Below are positions 6,701-6,898 of a stretch of 6,898 bases of DNA, one piece after another; the first letter of the stretch is position 1; every line of letters starts with the position of its first letter. The stretch covers positions 1 through 6,898 of the forward strand of contig JBEKCL010000181.1 of assembly GCA_050014895.1 (NCBI GenBank). The letters are read 5' to 3'. Source of the stretch: JAFGLP01 sp050014895 (GTDB lineage: Bacteria; Chloroflexota; Dehalococcoidia; GIF9; UBA5629). Below the pieces are notes generated by a model, which had not been told where the DNA came from, ran no database searches, and saw only the letters and a program-made list of their open reading frames with translations. The position numbers and the translations under genes are program-made.

Positions 6701-6831
6701 AGCATGCTACTTCGCTATACGACCATGAATCGTAAAATTTACTTAAATGGATATGAACTAATCTAGCCAAGGCCGGTCCTGCTCTTATGTCAAGTAATAA
6801 GGATGAATGCAAATAAAGACATATAAATCCG

Positions 6832-6852
6832 AATACAGGGGGCCCCCTTATT
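6832..6852. terminator. GC-rich palindrome, possible terminator
   Basis: The core AGGGGGCCCCCT (6837-6848) is a perfect palindrome. Allowing one bulged base, the arms extend to 10 bp through AATA/TATT on the flanks. It immediately follows a possible minus-strand stop codon (6854-6852). There is no run of T on the minus strand after it; on the plus strand a TTATTTAAT stretch follows. It may be a weak terminator for an upstream minus-strand gene or simply a palindrome. Confidence 0.3.
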
Positions 6853-6898
6853 TAATCTTCTGATTGTTTTCCTTCCGAGTGTCCTTTTAGTAGTGGGG
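6852..6898 (-). CDS. Possible C-terminal tail of an upstream gene
   Basis: A minus-strand frame open at the right edge ends with PLLKGHSEGKQSED and a TAA at 6854-6852, directly before the GC-rich palindrome. The hydrophilic tail followed by a hairpin is how many genes end, but 14 residues cannot identify a product. Another minus-strand frame stays open longer, to about 6790, but reads as a mixed sequence without recognisable features. Confidence 0.2.
   Translation of the reverse strand, partial: PLLKGHSEGKQSED

Noticed and set aside
6725..6766. Short plus-strand frame MNRKIYLNGYELI
   Set aside because: Only 13 codons with no ribosome binding site and no support.
6672..6815. Direct repeat ATGCAAATA at 6672-6680 and 6807-6815
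   Set aside because: Nine AT-rich bases repeated once is within chance expectation for this spacer.

Overview
The window holds two convergent gene blocks from a bacterial chromosome of moderate GC content. The left block (plus strand) is nucleotide metabolism. The first gene is the C-terminal two thirds of an adenosylcobalamin-dependent (class II) ribonucleotide reductase, cut by the left edge. It is followed after 30 bases by an unusual three-part protein: a GAF domain, a PD-(D/E)XK-nuclease-like domain and a C-terminal hypoxanthine phosphoribosyltransferase. Together the pair would link deoxynucleotide synthesis with purine salvage.

The right block (minus strand) is cell-envelope biology. 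A large O-antigen-ligase-like membrane protein with a C-terminal TPR domain is followed after 20 bases by a prepilin-peptidase (A24) family protein that starts with TTG. Both keep the family scaffold but have lost a residue normally regarded as catalytic: the ligase has Glu where the loop His is expected, and the peptidase has Asn in place of the second catalytic Asp (GxGN instead of GxGD). One reading is a pilin- or surface-glycan assembly module with altered chemistry; other readings are given in the findings.

Between the blocks lie 239 bases without a protein gene (3111-3349). Most of this is a candidate stand-alone structured RNA on the minus strand. A TTGACA/17 bp/TAATTT promoter with an extended -10 points exactly at the first base of a 118-nt element. 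The two ends of the element pair over 12 bp, its interior folds as a rod, and a T-rich tract follows. It lacks the signatures of 5S rRNA, SRP RNA, tRNA or tmRNA that I checked, and it is the most interesting item in the window.

The right-hand region (6628-6851) holds a TATAAT box for the ligase gene, a 14-bp perfect dyad (GGTAAC-AA-GTTACC) and a GC-rich palindrome. At the very edge there may be the last codons of another minus-strand gene.

The class II reductase, the fused phosphoribosyltransferase and the TPR-bearing ligase are compatible with a Chloroflexota/Dehalococcoidia-like or related anaerobic lineage. That placement is an inference from gene content recalled from memory and is not secure.
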